Source: Oscillospiraceae bacterium (GTDB lineage Bacteria > Bacillota > Clostridia > Oscillospirales > Oscillospiraceae). Taken from it: a stretch of DNA of 50,923 nt. Positions 22,369 through 30,688 of this stretch are shown here, in pieces. The stretch is taken from NCBI GenBank assembly GCA_902787755.1, contig CADAHL010000013.1, positions 1 to 50,923 on the forward strand, read 5' to 3'. The notes beneath the pieces were generated by a model that saw nothing but the letters and a program-made list of their open reading frames with translations, was not told where the DNA came from and ran no database searches. Position 1 is the stretch's first letter. Every line of letters starts with the position of its first letter. The position numbers and the translations under genes were made by a program.

Positions 22369-22397
22369 ATTATAGCCCCCTTTCCCCGGTTTGTAAA
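22369..22397 (-). promoter_or_regulatory. Promoter of the membrane protein gene
   Basis: On the minus strand: TTTACA (22397-22392), 17 bp, TATAAT (22374-22369). Only seven bases separate the minus-10 from ATG 22361. Confidence 0.65.
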
Positions 22398-22406
22398 GGG
22401 TTCCGC

Positions 22407-22435
22407 TTGCGAAGCGGCGGGAAGACTGTTATACT
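22407..22435 (+). promoter_or_regulatory. Promoter of the esterase-like gene
   Basis: TTGCGA (22407-22412), 17 bp, TATACT (22430-22435). The leader holds a small hairpin (22451-22457 with 22463-22469). Confidence 0.6.
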
Positions 22436-22485
22436 GGGTCCACGAAACTCTCCCCGGTCTGCCCGGGGATATCGGGTGAAACGCC

Positions 22486-23586
22486 ATGATGAAGAAGATC
22501 CTGCTGCCTACCCTGCTGATCCTGCTGATTCTGGGCGCCGTCAGCGTTCTGGTGGCCCAGCGATATGCGGCCGCACCGAGAGCGCCCGTGGAGACGGTCG
22601 AGCCCGCGCCTCTTCCGGAGCCGACAGCCGCGCCAACGCCGACCCCTGCGCCCACGCCCACGCCCACCCCGGTACCCACGCCTGCGCCCACGCCCACCCC
22701 GGTTCCCCTGCTGGATCCGGCGCTGATCGACACCGGACTGGACAGCAGCTTCGATCAGCCCGCCCGGGAACAGGGCAGGGTCATCGACCTGAGCTACACC
22801 ACCCGGGACTATCTGAGCTACAGCGCGCCGGAGACGGAGAAGACCATGCGGGTCTATCTGCCCTACGGCTATGACGAGAGCCGCCCCTACGACGTACTGT
22901 TCCTGTTTCACACCATGGGCGCCGATGAGAGCTTCTGGTTCGATCGGCCGCTGTACTATGACACCAGCACGGAGAACACCCGGTATCTGTATCTGACGGA
23001 CCTGCTGGATCAGCTGATCGAGCGGCGGATGTGCAAGCCCATGATCGTGGTATCCACCGACGACTATCTGGACGATTTCGCCCGCCAGGCCCACGACTCG
23101 GACCAGACCTATCCCCAGTTTTCCCCGGAGTTCCGCTATGACATTCTCCCCTGCGTGGTGGAAAACCTGTCCACCTGGGCCGAGGGCTCCGATCTGGAGT
23201 CCATCTCCGCCGCCCGGGAGCACTTTGGGGTCCTGGGCGCCAGCTACGGCGCCTATCTGGGAGAGATCAGCGTGATGGCCCCCAACCTGGATCTGGTGTC
23301 CTGGTACTGCCTGGTCAGCGGCGGCAGCGTAACCGACAGCTATCTGCGCTCCATGTGGAGCCAGCACGGCACCCTGGGTCTGCCGGTCTCCCTGTTGTAT
23401 CTGGTGGTGGGCGAGTACGACGCCTGCCAGCCGGTGATCGATTCCTATTACTACCTGGACGCCTCCGAGGCCTTTGTCCGGGATCAGAATCTGCGCCTGA
23501 CCACCGTTCTGCAGACCGGCCACGAGGAGCGGGCCTGGATCATCGGCATCTACAACGCCGTCCAGCTCTTCTTCCGGGAGAGCTGA
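22486..23586 (+). CDS. Membrane-anchored esterase-like alpha/beta hydrolase
   Basis: A 366-residue extracytoplasmic protein. Residues 4-25 are a signal anchor. Residues 40-75 are a Pro-Thr-Ala spacer. The rest is an esterase D/feruloyl-esterase type hydrolase: MRVYLPYGYDESRPYDVLFL, then VLGASYGAYLGEIS with nucleophile S253, and a likely catalytic histidine in TGHEERAW near the end. Relatives remove acetyl or feruloyl groups from plant polysaccharides, which would suit a gut bacterium, but the substrate is not visible here. Two ATG codons are adjacent and the ribosome binding site is weak. It has its own promoter and a shared strong terminator. Confidence 0.82.
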   Translation: MMKKILLPTLLILLILGAVSVLVAQRYAAAPRAPVETVEPAPLPEPTAAPTPTPAPTPTPTPVPTPAPTPTPVPLLDPALIDTGLDSSFDQPAREQGRVIDLSYTTRDYLSYSAPETEKTMRVYLPYGYDESRPYDVLFLFHTMGADESFWFDRPLYYDTSTENTRYLYLTDLLDQLIERRMCKPMIVVSTDDYLDDFARQAHDSDQTYPQFSPEFRYDILPCVVENLSTWAEGSDLESISAAREHFGVLGASYGAYLGEISVMAPNLDLVSWYCLVSGGSVTDSYLRSMWSQHGTLGLPVSLLYLVVGEYDACQPVIDSYYYLDASEAFVRDQNLRLTTVLQTGHEERAWIIGIYNAVQLFFRES

Positions 23587-23632
23587 AGCTCCCACAGGCC
23601 CGGTTTTTCTGCCGTTCCCCTTCTACAAGGAT

Positions 23633-23680
23633 AGCAAGGGGGCTGCGAAGAGATCGTTCTTCGCAGCCCCCTTGCTTCTT
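23633..23680 (+). terminator. Strong terminator between the esterase gene and rseP
   Basis: A 19-bp perfect stem, 23633-23651 with 23658-23676, then TCTTTAT. It abuts the rseP stop codon at 23680 and may serve both convergent transcripts. Confidence 0.85.
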
Positions 23681-24741
23681 TATCCCTTGATGATCTTCCA
23701 GATGTCGTTGAGCATCACAAAGCCCATCAAGGCCAGCAGCAGGATCATGCCCGCGCCGTGGATATAGCCCTCGTACTTGGGATCCAGCTTCTTGTGGGTC
23801 AGGCTCTCGATGAGCCAGGTCACCAGCAGCAGGAAGACCCGGCCGCCGTCCAGCGCGGGGATGGGCAGCAGGTTCATGATCGCCAGGTTCACGGCGATAA
23901 AGGCCCCCAGGTACAGGATGTTGTAGATGGCGTCGGAGGTGGATTCGGCCTGCTCCCCGGTCTCGGCCATCAGCTCCACGATGCCCACCGGGCCGCTGAG
24001 ATCCTTCACCCCGGCCTCGCCGTGGATCAGCATCCCCAGACTCATCCAGACCATGCGTCCAAATTCCATGGTGGTGTTCCAGCTGTATTTGAGCTTGGCG
24101 CCCAGGGTGGCCTTCTCCGCCCCGCCGATATAGATGCCGATCATCTTTTTCTCCTGGTCGGGATACTCCACCGCGGGCATGTAGAAGTCGTCCAGCACGA
24201 TCTTTTTCCCGTCCCGGATCAGGACCAGATCATAATAGTCCCCGCCCCGGCCCAGGAAATCGGACACGTCGTAGAACATATAGACCCGGTGTCCGTCGAT
24301 CTTGTAGAACTCATCGCCCACCATCAGGGCCTCCTCCCCCTCGTAGGGGCAGCCCTCCATAAAGCCGGACAGGGTGGGGCTGCGGAAATACTCCGCCGAG
24401 GAGTAGAGCAGCAGAACCACCAGCAGGCCCAGCACGAAGTTCATGAACGCGCCGGCGCAGAGGATGATGATGCGCTTCCAGGGAGCCTGATTGGTGAAGG
24501 CCCGGGGATCGTCCGAGGCCTCGTCCTCGCCGTCCATGGCGCAGTAGCCCCCCAGGGGGATCAGGCGCAGGGCATAGAGGGTCTCCCCCTTCTGCTTTTT
24601 CCAGATGGCCGGGCCCATGCCCACGGCGAATTCGTTCACCCGCACGCCGCAGGCCTTGGCGGCAATGAAGTGGCCGAATTCATGGATGCCGATCAGCACC
24701 CCGAAGATCAAAATGGCGATGAGAATGTAGACAATGGTCAT
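23680..24741 (-). CDS. rseP: RIP metalloprotease RseP (site-2 protease)
   Basis: A 353-residue intramembrane zinc protease that cleaves membrane-embedded regulatory proteins such as anti-sigma factors. The zinc motif HEFGH is at residues 20-24 of the first helix, and the second part of the active site is NLLPIPALDGGRVF. A PDZ-like domain lies between them (LMVGDEFYKIDGHRVYMFYD). It follows dxr by 30 bases, the conserved order in Firmicutes. Last gene of the long minus-strand operon. Confidence 0.93.
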   Translation of the reverse strand: MTIVYILIAILIFGVLIGIHEFGHFIAAKACGVRVNEFAVGMGPAIWKKQKGETLYALRLIPLGGYCAMDGEDEASDDPRAFTNQAPWKRIIILCAGAFMNFVLGLLVVLLLYSSAEYFRSPTLSGFMEGCPYEGEEALMVGDEFYKIDGHRVYMFYDVSDFLGRGGDYYDLVLIRDGKKIVLDDFYMPAVEYPDQEKKMIGIYIGGAEKATLGAKLKYSWNTTMEFGRMVWMSLGMLIHGEAGVKDLSGPVGIVELMAETGEQAESTSDAIYNILYLGAFIAVNLAIMNLLPIPALDGGRVFLLLVTWLIESLTHKKLDPKYEGYIHGAGMILLLALMGFVMLNDIWKIIKG

Positions 24742-24771
24742 AGACGAACTCCCGTACCGGATCCCTTCCGG

Positions 24772-25914
24772 TCAAAAATGCTCTTTTACAAAGGCCCGGG
24801 CGGCCAGATCCGCCTCCAGGATGGTCTCCAGATCGCTCGCCGGGGCATGGCCCAGGGCCTCCACCGCCGCCGCGGCGGCGTCGTAGATCTGGTTGAAGCC
24901 CAGGCGGTGGGCCAGGAAGCTGTGGACCGCCACCTCGTTGGCCGCGCTCATGACGCAGGAGGCCAGCCCCCCTTCCCTGGCGCAGTCCATGGCCAGGCGC
25001 AGGCAGGGGAAGTTCTCCAGGTCCGGCTGGGAAAAGCTCAGATCCCGCAGACTCCAGAAATCCAGGCGCTGGAACGGGGAGGGCTTTCTCTCCGGCCAGG
25101 TCAGGGCCAGCTGAATGGGCAGGCCCATATCCGGCACGCCCAGCTGGGCGATCACCGTGCCGTCCACCAGTTCCACCATAGAGTGTATGACGCTCTGGGG
25201 GTGGATCACCACCTGAATATCCTCCGGGGCCACGTGGAACAGCCGCATGGCCTCGATAAATTCCAGGCCCTTGTTCATCAGCGTGGCGCTGTCCACGGAG
25301 ATCTTGGCGCCCATGCTCCAGTTGGGGTGGCGCACCGCCTCCTCGGGCGTGATGTGCTCCAGCTCCGCCCGCTTTCTCCCCCGGAAAGGACCGCCGGAGC
25401 CGGTGAGCAGGATCTTTTTCAGCTCGCCCTCTCCCCGGCCCATCAGGCACTGGAAGATGGCGGAGTGCTCCGAATCCACGGGCACGATCTCCGCGCCCTT
25501 TTCTTCGGCCCGGGCCATCACCAGCTCGCCGGCGCAGACCAGGGTCTCCTTGTTGGCCAGGGCAATGCGCTTGCGCTCGTCGATGGCGGCCAGGGTGGGC
25601 TTCAGGCCCACCGCGCCGGACACCGCGGTGACCACGCAGTCGGCCTCGGGCAGCGTGGCGGCCTCCATCAGGCCCTCCATCCCGACGCCTACGCGCACGT
25701 CCAGATCGGCTACCGCCGTCCGGAAGTCCCGGGCGGCCGCCTCGTCGAACACCGCCACAAATTGAGGCCGGAACTTTCGCACCTGCTCTTCCAGCAGGTC
25801 GATCTTCCGGTTGGCGCTCATGGCCGCTACCCGCAGGCCCAGATGCTCCGCCACCGACAGGGTCTGGCGGCCGATGGACCCGGTGCAGCCCAGCACAGAA
25901 ATTGCGTTCACCAT
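24772..25914 (-). CDS. dxr: 1-deoxy-D-xylulose 5-phosphate reductoisomerase
   Basis: A 380-residue NADPH enzyme of the MEP isoprenoid pathway that converts DXP to MEP (IspC). The nucleotide-binding motif is VLGCTGSIGRQT (7-18), followed by the conserved LANKETLVCAGELV, then PVDSEHSAIFQ, LTGSGGPFRG and HPNWSMGAKISVDSATLMNK, which hold the metal and substrate ligands. Length is standard. It shares a transcript with uppS, consistent with feeding undecaprenyl phosphate synthesis. Confidence 0.96.
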   Translation of the reverse strand: MVNAISVLGCTGSIGRQTLSVAEHLGLRVAAMSANRKIDLLEEQVRKFRPQFVAVFDEAAARDFRTAVADLDVRVGVGMEGLMEAATLPEADCVVTAVSGAVGLKPTLAAIDERKRIALANKETLVCAGELVMARAEEKGAEIVPVDSEHSAIFQCLMGRGEGELKKILLTGSGGPFRGRKRAELEHITPEEAVRHPNWSMGAKISVDSATLMNKGLEFIEAMRLFHVAPEDIQVVIHPQSVIHSMVELVDGTVIAQLGVPDMGLPIQLALTWPERKPSPFQRLDFWSLRDLSFSQPDLENFPCLRLAMDCAREGGLASCVMSAANEVAVHSFLAHRLGFNQIYDAAAAAVEALGHAPASDLETILEADLAARAFVKEHF

Positions 25915-25988
25915 AGTTTACTCCCTCAGAAAAAGGAAGGATGAACAAAGAGAAAACTTTATTCCGCCTTCCTTATCCTCTTGTTATC

Positions 25989-26672
25989 TTATGATTTTCT
26001 TTTCAGCTGTCTCAGGCGCTGCTTGTGTTCCTCCGGGACCCGGTAGCTCTCGATGGCCTTCTGAATGGCCTTGTTGTGGGTCCAGAGGTCCAGGCGATCG
26101 TTTTCCAGGAAGGGCAGCGCCGCCTCATACTGTCTGGCCAGGGCGGTGGCAAAATACCAGGCCCGGACCATGTTCACATAGTAGTGATCCCAGTGCAGCT
26201 GTGCCACCAGCTCCGGATCCCCGGGGTCGAAGTCCCGGTCCAGGAAGTGGTCCATCAGCATCTTCACCCCGAAGCGGACCGTATAGGGCCGGTCAGATTG
26301 AAGCCAGTCCCGGATCTTCTCCCTCAGCTCCGGCCGGTGCTTTTTCAGCACCTTGGGGCTCAGGCTGTCGCAGGTGGCCCAGTTGTCGATGTACGGCAGA
26401 AAGCGCTCCAGCGCGGCCATGCAGGCGTCATAGTCCCGGATCTGCTCCAGGAGAAAGGCGTGCAGGTGGTTCTCCTCCAGCAGCTCATGGGGCAGCGTAT
26501 CCAGAAAGCGCTCGGCTTCCCGCGTCCCCTTCAGCTCCTTTGCCAGCCTTCGCAGCTCCGGGGTCCGGGCCCCCAGGATCCGCTCCGGCGGCACCGTGGG
26601 AATGAGCTTGGCGGCAAAGGCGGCGTTTTTCTCGTCCGCGAGGGCATACAGGCGGTCCCGTATCGTCGTCAT
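25989..26672 (-). CDS. DNA alkylation repair protein (AlkD-like HEAT-repeat glycosylase)
   Basis: A 227-residue all-helical protein of the AlkC/AlkD type that removes bulky or cationic alkylated bases without flipping them. NWATCDSLSPK and TVRFGVKMLMDHFL carry the Trp, Asp and Arg positions important in AlkD, and HWDHYYVNMVRAWYFATALA is the family's later signature. It sits between uppS and dxr, where most Firmicutes have cdsA, with 74 bases to dxr and 22 from uppS. It appears to be an insertion into the isoprenoid/lipid operon. Confidence 0.88.
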   Translation of the reverse strand: MTTIRDRLYALADEKNAAFAAKLIPTVPPERILGARTPELRRLAKELKGTREAERFLDTLPHELLEENHLHAFLLEQIRDYDACMAALERFLPYIDNWATCDSLSPKVLKKHRPELREKIRDWLQSDRPYTVRFGVKMLMDHFLDRDFDPGDPELVAQLHWDHYYVNMVRAWYFATALARQYEAALPFLENDRLDLWTHNKAIQKAIESYRVPEEHKQRLRQLKRKS

Positions 26673-26694
26673 TCGTCTCGCTCCGATTCTGACT

Positions 26695-27423
26695 TTATTT
26701 CACGCCGCCGTAGCGCCGGTCCCGGCTGCGAAAGACCTCGATGGCCTTGTCCAGCTCCGCCGGGGTGAAATCCGGCCACAGCACGTCGGTGAAATAGAAC
26801 TCGGCGTAGGCGCACTGCCACAGCAGGAAGTTACTCAGCCGCTGTTCTCCGCCGGGGCGGATCAGCAGATCCGGATCCGGTACGCCGGCAGAGTAGAGAT
26901 AGGAACCGAACTTCTCCTCGGTCAGCTCTCCCTCCGCCCTGCCCTCGGCCAGGTCCCGGGCATAGCGGCGCGCGGCCTGGACGATCTCGTCCCGGCCGCC
27001 GTAGTTGAGGCAGATGTTGGCCTGGAAGCCGTCGATCCGGTCGGCGATCTCATCGGTCCTGTGAGCCAGGGCCTGCAGCTCCGGCGACAGTCCGGTCACG
27101 TCGCCGAAAATGCGCATCTTCATGCCGTCCCGCTCCATGGTGTCGATGGCCTCGTGGAGATACTTGTTGAGCAGGCGCATGATGGCTCCCACCTCATCGT
27201 CGGAGCGCTTCCAGTTTTCGGTAGAGAAGGCGTAGACCGTCAGGTAGTCCACACCGATATCCCGGCAGTACAGGGCGATCTTCCGGAAGGTCTCCGCGCC
27301 GGCGGCATGACCGGCGGTCCGGGGCAGGCCCCGCTTCTTCGCCCAGCGTCCGTTGCCATCCAAAATGATGGCAATATGCCGGGGGACGGACGCCCCCGGC
27401 TTCTTGCTCGTATTCTCTGCCAT
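26695..27423 (-). CDS. uppS: Isoprenyl transferase (undecaprenyl diphosphate synthase)
   Basis: A 242-residue cis-prenyltransferase that makes the lipid carrier for peptidoglycan and wall polymers. Motifs: HIAIILDGNGRWAKKRGLPR with the catalytic Asp, GHAAGAETFRKI, LTVYAFSTENWKR, and DPDLLIRPGGEQRLSNFLLWQ followed by AYAEFYFTDVLWPDF. It overlaps frr by one base (TGATG-type junction at 27423). Confidence 0.96.
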   Translation of the reverse strand: MAENTSKKPGASVPRHIAIILDGNGRWAKKRGLPRTAGHAAGAETFRKIALYCRDIGVDYLTVYAFSTENWKRSDDEVGAIMRLLNKYLHEAIDTMERDGMKMRIFGDVTGLSPELQALAHRTDEIADRIDGFQANICLNYGGRDEIVQAARRYARDLAEGRAEGELTEEKFGSYLYSAGVPDPDLLIRPGGEQRLSNFLLWQCAYAEFYFTDVLWPDFTPAELDKAIEVFRSRDRRYGGVK

Positions 27424-27974
27424 CAGATCTCGGTCAGCTCTTTCTCCTTCTTCTCGGTGATCTTGTCGATCTCCTTGATGAAGTCGTCGGTGAGCTTCTG
27501 GATATCCTTCTCGGCGATCTTGTAGTCGTCCTCGGTCATCTCCGAGGCCTTCTGCTGCTTCTTGAACTTCTCAATGGCGTCACGGCGGATATTGCGGATG
27601 GCCACCTTGGCCTCCTCACCGTATTTGCGGGTCTGCCTGGCCAGCTCTTTACGGCGCTCCTCCGTCAGCGGAGGGAACACCAGGCGGATGGACCGGCCGT
27701 CATTTTGGGGATTGATGCCCAGATCGGAGGCCAGGATCGCCTTTTCCAGAGCCTTGAGCAGGCTTTGGTCCCAGGGCTGGATCAGCAGGGACCGGGGATC
27801 GGGGGTGGAGACGGAGGCCACCTGCTGGATGGGAGACGGCACGCCGTAGTAGTCCACCGTGATCTGGTCCAGAACCGCGGCGTTGGCCCGGCCGGCCCGG
27901 ATGGTGGCCAGGGTGGCGGTCAGGTTCTGGCAGGTCTTTTCCATTTTGTTTTCAAATTCCTTGTAGTCGGACAT
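27423..27974 (-). CDS. frr: Ribosome recycling factor
   Basis: A 183-residue tRNA-mimicking protein that, with EF-G, splits the ribosome after termination. The beginning (MEKTCQNLTATLATIRAGRA), LLIQPWDQSLLKALEKAIL and the ending helices (FKKQQKASEMTEDDYKIAEK) match the family over the full length. AGGAGGG precedes the ATG. It lies between pyrH and uppS, the conserved order. Confidence 0.97.
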   Translation of the reverse strand: MSDYKEFENKMEKTCQNLTATLATIRAGRANAAVLDQITVDYYGVPSPIQQVASVSTPDPRSLLIQPWDQSLLKALEKAILASDLGINPQNDGRSIRLVFPPLTEERRKELARQTRKYGEEAKVAIRNIRRDAIEKFKKQQKASEMTEDDYKIAEKDIQKLTDDFIKEIDKITEKKEKELTEI

Positions 27975-28026
27975 GAAGATCCCTCCTGTAATCAGTGATT
28001 CTATCGTAAAGCTGTTGCTTTATTCC

Positions 28027-28734
28027 TTATCGCACGGTGGTGCCGATCTTCTCGCCGTCCAGGACCCGCCCGATGTTCTCCGGGTCTGCCAGGGCGAAGA
28101 CGATCACGGGGATGTTGTTGTCCATGGCCATGCTGGTGGCGGTGGAGTCCATCACGGCCAGACGCCGGGCCAGGACCTCCTCATAGCGGATCTCGTCAAA
28201 GCGGACCGCCTCGGGGTTCTTCCGGGGGTCGTCGGAGTAGACGCCGTCGATATTCTTGGCCAGCAGGATGGCGTCGGCATGGATCTCGGCGGCCCGCAGG
28301 GTGGCCGCGGTATCGGTGGAGAAGAAGGGGCTGCCGGTGCCGCAGGCAAACAGCACCACCTTGCCCTGCTCCAGATACTCGATGGCTCTCCGGGTGTCGT
28401 AGCGCTCGCCCACGCCCTGGATGTCCACCGCGGTCATGACCCGGGCGTCGCAGCCCTGCTGCTTGAACACGTCCGCCACGGCCAGGCAGTTCATGGCGGT
28501 GGCCAGCATGCCCATCCGGTCGGCGCTGACCCGCTCCACCTTGCCCGCGCCGTCCTTCACGCCGCGCCAGAAGTTGCCGCCGCCGATGACCACGCCCACC
28601 TGGACGCCGCCCTCCACGACCTTCTGCACCGCGCCGCAGACCCGGGAGACAAAATCGAAGTCAAAGCCGGTATGCTTCTCCCCGGCCAGGGCCTCGCCGC
28701 TGATTTTGATGAGAACACGCTTGTACAGTGCCAT
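28027..28734 (-). CDS. pyrH: UMP kinase
   Basis: A 235-residue bacterial UMP kinase that forms UDP for RNA, DNA and cell-wall sugar nucleotides. YKRVLIKISGEALAG at the start, VGVVIGGGNFWRG, RMGMLATAMNCLAVADVFK and the late STDTAATLRAAEI and AMDNNIPVIVFAL blocks identify the amino-acid kinase family. ATG 28734 has GGAGG eight bases upstream; an in-frame ATG 15 bases earlier directly abuts that motif and is rejected. rpsB and tsf, which usually precede pyrH, are absent. Confidence 0.96.
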   Translation of the reverse strand: MALYKRVLIKISGEALAGEKHTGFDFDFVSRVCGAVQKVVEGGVQVGVVIGGGNFWRGVKDGAGKVERVSADRMGMLATAMNCLAVADVFKQQGCDARVMTAVDIQGVGERYDTRRAIEYLEQGKVVLFACGTGSPFFSTDTAATLRAAEIHADAILLAKNIDGVYSDDPRKNPEAVRFDEIRYEEVLARRLAVMDSTATSMAMDNNIPVIVFALADPENIGRVLDGEKIGTTVR

Positions 28735-28794
28735 CGGAACATCCTCCAAAGTTTCAATTTCACCTCACGGGCGATTCGCAGACCGCCCCGGGGA

Positions 28795-29706
28795 TCAGAT
28801 ATCCAGAATACCCAGAATAATGACGCCGGCGATCACCGTGCCGATGGCCAGATAGTGCTTCCAGCTCAGCTTCTCCTTCAGGAAGATGCGGCTCCACAGG
28901 ACGGAGGCCACGCAATAGGAGGAGATGATGGGAGCGGCGAAGGCCACGTGCTCCGTATCCGCCAGGGCGTAGATGTAGAAGAACTGACCGATGGTCTCGA
29001 ACACCGCACCGGTGTACTTGGGGGCCTCCTGTCTGGGGATCAGCTTCTGTTTTTTGATTCCCAGCACGTAGACCGCGCACAGCGCACCCACGAACAGGAA
29101 GGTCAGCTCATAGGCCACGTTGCAGGAGTCCTCGTCCAGGACCTCCAGCACCCGGCTGTCGGCAAAGGTGCCCAGGGCGTCCAGCAGGCAGTAGATCACC
29201 GGGATCAGAATGGCGATCCAGCTCTTGGCGTAATGGTGATTGGAGGCGTCCTGACGGGCTCTTCTCAGATCCTCGTCCTCGTTGGCCTCCACAAAGCCCA
29301 GGGCGATGACGCCGACGCTCACCAGGGCCACCGCTACCAGCGCCACCGGGGGCAGATCCTCGCCGATGCCCACCGTGGCCAGGGTCAGCACCGCCACGAT
29401 GGCGCCGGAGGAATTGCAGATGGGGGAGGAGATGCTCAGCTCAATATACCGCAGACCCAGATAGCCGATGGCCATGGACAGGATATAGAGCATCGACACC
29501 GGCAGATAGGTCAGAATGACCTGCCAGGAAATCTCCACGCCGCCGAAGAACACCTCGTAAGCCGCGTGCAGGCCCATGACCAGGCCCACCGCCATGACCA
29601 TTTTCAGGTGACTGTACTTGTCCTCCGCGTCCTGACAGCCGATCTTCGAGAACAGATCCGAACCGCTCCAGCACAAAAGCGCAATGACTGCAAACCAAAA
29701 CCACAT
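28795..29706 (-). CDS. EamA/DMT-superfamily transporter
   Basis: A 303-residue membrane protein with about ten transmembrane segments arranged as two related halves, typical of EamA drug/metabolite carriers. The first half includes LPVSMLYILSMAIGYLGLRY and ISSPICNSSGAIVAVLTLAT; the second includes APIISSYCVASVLWSRIFLK and ends in AIGTVIAGVIILGILDI. A charged loop of about 25 residues (EANEDEDLRRARQD) separates the halves. It has its own promoter and is probably the first gene of the pyrH-frr-uppS-dxr-rseP transcript, 60 bases before pyrH. The substrate is unknown. Confidence 0.88.
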   Translation of the reverse strand: MWFWFAVIALLCWSGSDLFSKIGCQDAEDKYSHLKMVMAVGLVMGLHAAYEVFFGGVEISWQVILTYLPVSMLYILSMAIGYLGLRYIELSISSPICNSSGAIVAVLTLATVGIGEDLPPVALVAVALVSVGVIALGFVEANEDEDLRRARQDASNHHYAKSWIAILIPVIYCLLDALGTFADSRVLEVLDEDSCNVAYELTFLFVGALCAVYVLGIKKQKLIPRQEAPKYTGAVFETIGQFFYIYALADTEHVAFAAPIISSYCVASVLWSRIFLKEKLSWKHYLAIGTVIAGVIILGILDI

Positions 29707-29798
29707 CGTTCTTTTTCCTCTCTTTCCTGCCGCACCCGGCGGTAACGGAAAAGGAAAAGCGGTCCTGATCTCATCACTGCCTCATAACGTACGGAACG

Positions 29799-29827
29799 AT
29801 TCTACCACAGCTTGCCCTTTTTGACAA
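29799..29827 (-). promoter_or_regulatory. Sigma-A promoter of the EamA-pyrH-frr operon
   Basis: On the minus strand: TTGTCA (29827-29822), 17 bp, TAGAAT (29804-29799). It leaves a leader of about 90 bases, in which I see no recognised riboswitch. Confidence 0.65.
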
Positions 29828-29835
29828 TTCCCAAA

Positions 29836-29867
29836 TGACAAATTGTGCCCGGGCTCCGGTGTACAAT
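29836..29867 (+). promoter_or_regulatory. Long-spaced promoter candidate of spoIIGA-sigE
   Basis: TACAAT (29862-29867) lies 20 bp after TGACAA (29836-29841); a second TGACAA is at 29822-29827. The spoIIG promoter of Bacillus is a sigma-A promoter with an unusually long 22-bp spacer activated by Spo0A, so the long gap is suggestive. The minus-10 is only six bases from the spoIIGA ATG. Confidence 0.45.
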
Positions 29868-29873
29868 ACGGGC

Positions 29874-30656
29874 ATGGAAGTCATCTATCTGGACTCGCTC
29901 TTTGCCCTGAACCTGCTGGCCGACTACCTGCTGCTCCTGTGCGCCGGGCGGCTCTGTTCCCTGGTGCTGCGCAGACGGCGCTATCTGCTGGCGGCGCTGC
30001 TGGGGGCGGTCTACGCCGCGGCGCTTTACCTGCCCGGCCTGGGCTTTCTCCGGCTGCCGGGCTGGAAGCTGCTGGCCGGGGCCGGAATGGGCTGGATCGC
30101 CTACGGCCGGGAACGGACGCCGCTGCGGTGCATCGCGGTGTTCTTTGCCGTATCCGCCGCCTACGGCGGGGCGCTCTGGGCCCTGGGCGGCCGCTTTTCC
30201 CTGCCGGGGCTGCTGGGCTGTTTTCTGGGCTTCTTCCTGCTTTTCTCCCTGCTCTTTTCCCGGCGCCGGCGAAAAGAGGAGAGGCTTGTCCGGGTGGGCC
30301 TGGAGCTGCTGGGCCGACAGGCGGAGTTCGTCGTCCTGCAGGACAGCGGCAACAGTCTCCGGGATCCGGTAAGCGGGGCCCCGGTGCTGGTGGCCTGTCC
30401 CCACGCCCTGGCCCCGGTCTTCGGGGACTGGGCCGGCCTGCTGGCCCTGTCCGACCCGGTGGCCCTGCTGGAGGCCTCGGGCCGGACGCCTCTGAAGGGC
30501 CGGCTGCGGCTGATCCCCTACGCCGCCCTGGGCGGAGAGGGGCTGCTGCCCGCTTTCCGCCCGGATCGCCTGGCCCTGGACGGGCAGCCGGATCCCCACA
30601 CGCTGGTGGCGGTGAGCGCCCGGGCCTGCGGTCAGGACTTCGAGGGGCTTCTGTAA
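29874..30656 (+). CDS. spoIIGA: Sigma-E processing peptidase SpoIIGA
   Basis: A 260-residue membrane aspartic protease made in the mother cell that cuts the pro-sequence from SigE. Five hydrophobic segments fill residues 1-128, beginning [20 protein letters not shown] as in family members. The cytoplasmic protease domain carries the active-site DSGN (157-160, in [16 protein letters not shown]) and continues to the end. ATG 29874 is the start that gives the family N-terminus. No ribosome binding site is visible, and the minus-10 lies immediately upstream, so the mRNA may be nearly leaderless. sigE follows by 32 bases. Confidence 0.93.
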   Translation: MEVIYLDSLFALNLLADYLLLLCAGRLCSLVLRRRRYLLAALLGAVYAAALYLPGLGFLRLPGWKLLAGAGMGWIAYGRERTPLRCIAVFFAVSAAYGGALWALGGRFSLPGLLGCFLGFFLLFSLLFSRRRRKEERLVRVGLELLGRQAEFVVLQDSGNSLRDPVSGAPVLVACPHALAPVFGDWAGLLALSDPVALLEASGRTPLKGRLRLIPYAALGGEGLLPAFRPDRLALDGQPDPHTLVAVSARACGQDFEGLL

Positions 30657-30688
30657 GCCCTGCGCACTACACGAAGGGAGGTCACGTC

